Source: WARW01 sp964582365 (GTDB lineage Bacteria; Patescibacteriota; Microgenomatia; UBA12405). From it: 64,000 nt of DNA. The translations under genes and the position numbers were made by a program. Shown here piece after piece: positions 62,026 through 64,000 of the stretch (within the stretch, counting starts at the first letter, position 1; every line of letters begins with the position of its first letter). The notes under the pieces are model-generated. The model ran no database searches, had not been told where the DNA came from, and was given only the letters and a program-made list of their open reading frames with translations. The stretch lies in the NCBI GenBank assembly GCA_964582365.1, contig CAZOQV010000001.1:1-64000 (forward strand), given 5' to 3'.

Positions 62026-62326
62026 GAAGTTTTTTTACTATTCTCTTACTTTTGCTTCTATTTTTTTAATTTTTATTAACTTGGTTTCACCTGAACTTCT
62101 TTGGCCAAAAATAATTTTCTTTTTTATTATCTTTTGTTTTTTCTTTTCCACTATTTGTATTTTCTCTAAAAAATATTTAGCCAATCTAATCAAAGCCTTT
62201 TATTTACTTTCCCTCGTTTTACTCTTGTTTTTCAACCAACTTGATTTACTAAATTTTATAACCACCACCTTTTTACTGATCATAATTTTATTTCTAACTA
62301 ATTCTAGTAAAAAAGATAAAAATTAA
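62018..62326 (+). CDS. Small membrane protein of unknown function
   Basis: A 102-residue protein with four hydrophobic helices and a Lys-rich end (SSKKDKN). It overlaps rmuC by 8 nt and is probably co-translated. No family recognised. Confidence 0.6.
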   Translation: MNKKFFYYSLTFASIFLIFINLVSPELLWPKIIFFFIIFCFFFSTICIFSKKYLANLIKAFYLLSLVLLLFFNQLDLLNFITTTFLLIIILFLTNSSKKDKN

Positions 62327-62463
62327 TGTATAATAGGCCGATAATAATTTTTCACTAAGCGAAAAAAATATTAGCACTTTAATCATTTTGTTTTTTTAAA
62401 AATATTCCCTTTTTTGGGATTTATATATAAAATAAACAATCAAAGTTGAAAGGGGTAAATATC
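62327..62463 (+). promoter_or_regulatory. Leader region of the small secreted peptide gene
   Basis: Contains TATAAT (62329-62334) near the start, a second -10-like TAAAAT (62428-62433), a weak TCCC/GGGA hairpin near 62406-62420 and a clear Shine-Dalgarno-like GAAAGGGGT (62448-62456) 7 nt before the ATG. A single half-site TTAGCACTT (62370-62378) resembles half of a CIRCE operator. Confidence 0.45.
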
Positions 62464-62631
62464 ATGAGAAGATTCTGTACTGTTCTTGCTATTCTTTTTG
62501 TCCTTTCCTCAAATTTATATCCGAACTATCCAGCAATTATTCCCAGTAAAACAGTCATCTCGCCTCCTTCTGAAGCTTCTCTAAAAGCTGCGCGAGATGA
62601 AAACAAGAAGCACATCTTTTCAATTTTATAA
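62464..62631 (+). CDS. Small secreted peptide
   Basis: A 55-residue peptide starting MRRFCTVLAILFVLSS. It has a signal-peptide-like helix (about 4-17), a short NYPAIIPS region and a charged tail (KAARDENKKH). It has a strong Shine-Dalgarno sequence, unlike most genes here, and is followed by a strong terminator. No family recognised. It might be foreign or a recently acquired gene. An upstream in-frame ATG at 62446 would put the Shine-Dalgarno inside the gene. Confidence 0.6.
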   Translation: MRRFCTVLAILFVLSSNLYPNYPAIIPSKTVISPPSEASLKAARDENKKHIFSIL

Positions 62632-62650
62632 CCCTTGATCGAATAGTAAT

Positions 62651-62700
62651 AAGCCGACAAATTTGTGCAACATCAACACAAATCTATTGTCGGCTTTTAT
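62651..62700 (+). terminator. Strong intrinsic terminator after the small secreted peptide gene
   Basis: AAGCCGACAA (62651-62660) pairs perfectly with TTGTCGGCTT (62687-62696). An inner TTTGTG/CACAAA stem (62662-62667, 62677-62682) leaves a 9-nt loop, and TTTT follows. It separates this gene from hrcA. Confidence 0.8.
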
Positions 62701-62708
62701 TTCCCCTC

Positions 62709-62737
62709 TTGACACCTTTTAGCAGTCGATCTATTAT
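62709..62737 (+). promoter_or_regulatory. hrcA promoter
   Basis: A perfect TTGACA (62709-62714), 17-bp spacer, TATTAT (62732-62737), 9 nt before the ATG at 62747. An alternative -10 reading is TATATT (62735-62740) at 6 nt. It is the best sigma-70-type promoter in the window. Confidence 0.75.
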
Positions 62738-62745
62738 ATTGCTAA
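62719..62745. promoter_or_regulatory. CIRCE operator for HrcA
   Basis: TTAGCAGTC (62719-62727), 9-nt spacer, TATTGCTAA (62737-62745). Compared with the consensus TTAGCACTC-N9-GAGTGCTAA it has one mismatch in the left half and two in the right. It overlaps the -10 region and ends one base before the start codon, so bound HrcA would block transcription of hrcA-grpE-dnaK. Confidence 0.8.
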
Positions 62746-62746
62746 T

Positions 62747-63484
62747 ATGTCAGACTTAACCCAACGACAAATAAAAATACTTAAATGTGTTGCCGAGGAA
62801 TTCATTGAGACCGCCTCTGCGGTCGGCTCTGAAACTCTCGAAAAAAAATATTCTTTAGGTATCTCTTCGGCCACTATTAGAAATGAAATGATGATTCTCA
62901 CTCAGCTAGGTTTTCTAAAAAAAGGTCATCTTTCTTCAGGCCATGCCCCAACTTCTCTGGGTCTTAAATATTATGTTCGAAATTTAATGACCACTAAAAA
63001 TTTATCCGTTAGCGATGAAATTGGTGCTAAGGAAAAAGTGTGGGAATACAGAAATGAATTTGATAAATTACTTCGTGAAACCACTAAAGAATTAGCTCAA
63101 CGAACTAAATCTATGGCCATCGCCACTACTGATCAAGGTACTGTTTATAATTATGGTGCTTCAAATTTACTCGAAGAACCTGAATTTTTCAACATCGATG
63201 TTACCAGAACTGTTTTATCTTTAATTGACAATGCTGATTTTTGGTATCAAATTATTAAAAAAGCTGGTGATTTAAATCCAGAATCTACCGAAATAGTTCA
63301 TCTTTTAATTGGTGAAGATCTTGGTATGGAATATCTTGAATCTTGTGGTTTTGTTTATCAAAATTACGAATCTGGTCCACATCGTGGTATTGTTGGTATC
63401 ATTGGTCCGGCTCGTTTTAGATATTCATATGTCGTCCCTGTCGTTGATTATTTTGCCGAGTTACTCTCAACTATTAGTCGTTAA
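62747..63484 (+). CDS. hrcA: Heat-shock repressor HrcA (short form)
   Basis: A 245-residue transcriptional repressor of the heat-shock operon. The N-terminal winged helix is SDLTQRQIKILKCVAEEFIE and ISSATIRNEMMILTQLGFL. The C-terminal dimer region ends GIVGIIGPARFRYSYVVPVVDYF. It is about 90 residues shorter than typical HrcA (about 340), so the inserted middle domain is reduced. The CIRCE operator overlaps its promoter, fitting autoregulation. It is 7 nt ahead of grpE. Confidence 0.88.
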   Translation: MSDLTQRQIKILKCVAEEFIETASAVGSETLEKKYSLGISSATIRNEMMILTQLGFLKKGHLSSGHAPTSLGLKYYVRNLMTTKNLSVSDEIGAKEKVWEYRNEFDKLLRETTKELAQRTKSMAIATTDQGTVYNYGASNLLEEPEFFNIDVTRTVLSLIDNADFWYQIIKKAGDLNPESTEIVHLLIGEDLGMEYLESCGFVYQNYESGPHRGIVGIIGPARFRYSYVVPVVDYFAELLSTISR

Positions 63485-63491
63485 ATAAATT

Positions 63492-63956
63492 ATGGCAACA
63501 GATAAAAAAAATAAATCAAACATTAAAAACACCGAGTTACTTGAAAAAATTTCTTCATTAGAAGAAAGATTAGCCAGATCTTTGGCTGATTATTCTAATT
63601 TAGAAAAAAGAATTGAATCTCAACGACAATTATTTGTCACTTTGGCCACCACTTCTATTTTAAGTAAGATGATTGAAGTTTTAGATAATTTTTATCTAGC
63701 TCAAAGTCATCTCAATAATCCTGGTCTTAAGATGGCCATTGATAAATTTAACTCTGTTTTAAAAACAGAGGGTTTAGAAGAAATTAATCCAGTTAATCTA
63801 GAATTTGATCCTCAATCGATGGAATGTATCGAGGTTGTCGACGGCCACGAAAATTTCGTCATTGAAGTGAGAAAACTAGGTTACAAACTAAACGGTCACG
63901 TTATCCGTCCGGCTCAAGTTTCGGTCGGAAAAACCTCTAACCCCATTACTAATTAA
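63492..63956 (+). CDS. grpE: Nucleotide exchange factor GrpE
   Basis: A 154-residue DnaK co-chaperone. The N-terminal coiled coil (about 12-60, LEEKISSLEERLARSL-like) leads to the helical SKMIEVLDNFYLAQ region, then the beta-wing INPVNLEFDPQSMECIEVV and VRKLGYKLNGHVIRPAQVSV, which is characteristic. Fourth gene of the heat-shock set is dnaK, which follows 15 nt later. Confidence 0.92.
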   Translation: MATDKKNKSNIKNTELLEKISSLEERLARSLADYSNLEKRIESQRQLFVTLATTSILSKMIEVLDNFYLAQSHLNNPGLKMAIDKFNSVLKTEGLEEINPVNLEFDPQSMECIEVVDGHENFVIEVRKLGYKLNGHVIRPAQVSVGKTSNPITN

Positions 63957-63971
63957 TATATACAAAAAACT

Positions 63972-64000
63972 ATGTCAAACAAAATAATCGGAATCGATTT
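63972..64000 (+). CDS. dnaK: Chaperone DnaK (3'-partial)
   Basis: Only the first 29 bases are in the window: ATG and MSNKIIGID followed by the start of the next codon. DnaK proteins begin M(S/G)KIIGIDLGT, and the position after hrcA-grpE supports the call. Confidence 0.75.

Noticed and set aside
62370..62378. TTAGCACTT, half of a CIRCE operator, upstream of the small secreted peptide gene
   Set aside because: No matching inverted half lies 9 nt away.
1..64000. Alternative genetic code with TGA as glycine
   Set aside because: TGA is used as a stop in several tightly packed genes (5849-5851, 34364-34366) and no conserved gene contains in-frame TGA.

Overview
The window is AT-rich chromosomal DNA that reads as Patescibacteria/CPR, most likely Microgenomates-like. 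This is an inference from gene content and style, not from a marker tree. The supporting signs are: tightly packed genes; few biosynthetic pathways; many membrane glycosyltransferases (GT-C type, including a DUF2298 protein); PilN/PilO-like proteins; very large secreted proteins; short palindromic elements read in frame inside housekeeping genes; and -10 boxes sitting only 5-7 nt before start codons. TGA acts as a stop (for example at 5849-5851 and 34364-34366), so this is not one of the TGA-glycine lineages. I saw no rRNA, tRNA, CRISPR array, insertion sequence or phage gene.

Layout. 1-4837: the tail of a NagB-like deaminase, an AlkD-like protein, a DEAD-box helicase, an HD protein and an Nramp-family transporter. 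4979-19483: a four-gene secreted/surface locus. Its centre is one giant gene (5848-16418) interrupted by a 100-N assembly gap, encoding a protein of about 3,470 residues. It has a Gly-rich region, many FnIII-like domains and three blocks of FG-GAP/VCBS repeats that each count to seven, as in seven-bladed beta-propellers. 19503-23365: a two-subunit 2-oxoacid oxidoreductase, a small unknown protein and a CBS-less IMP dehydrogenase. 23421-31148: methyltransferases, an SdpI-like protein, map, folD, a secreted hydrolase, a cysteine-less thioredoxin-fold protein, tatD, metG and rpsT.

31223-35721: murJ followed by pilN/pilO-like genes and a cell-surface protein with an IPKTG-like C-terminus. 35766-43896: a polyprenyl-phosphate glycosylation locus (UbiA/DPPR-synthase-like enzyme, two GT-C proteins, an SDR epimerase, a PAP2 phosphatase and a DUF2298 GT-C protein). 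43909-47869: a UvrD/PcrA helicase, a cupin, a DUF218 protein and a FemX-like ligase. 47979-52685: small unknown proteins, gatCAB, a degenerate Nudix-like protein and a tiny Lys-rich membrane protein. 52668-62326: a HAD hydrolase, a helicase-nuclease, a DUF2207 protein, dut, an anchored unknown, rmuC and a small membrane protein. 62464-64000: a small secreted peptide with a strong terminator, then hrcA-grpE-dnaK under a CIRCE operator.

The most unusual content is (i) the giant adhesin-like protein, in which each seven-repeat propeller appears to be inserted into the same loop of an FnIII-like domain; (ii) several dispersed palindromic or short repeats carried in frame within tatD, uvrD and the DUF2298 gene; and (iii) a consistent leaderless promoter layout, which also helps choose start codons.
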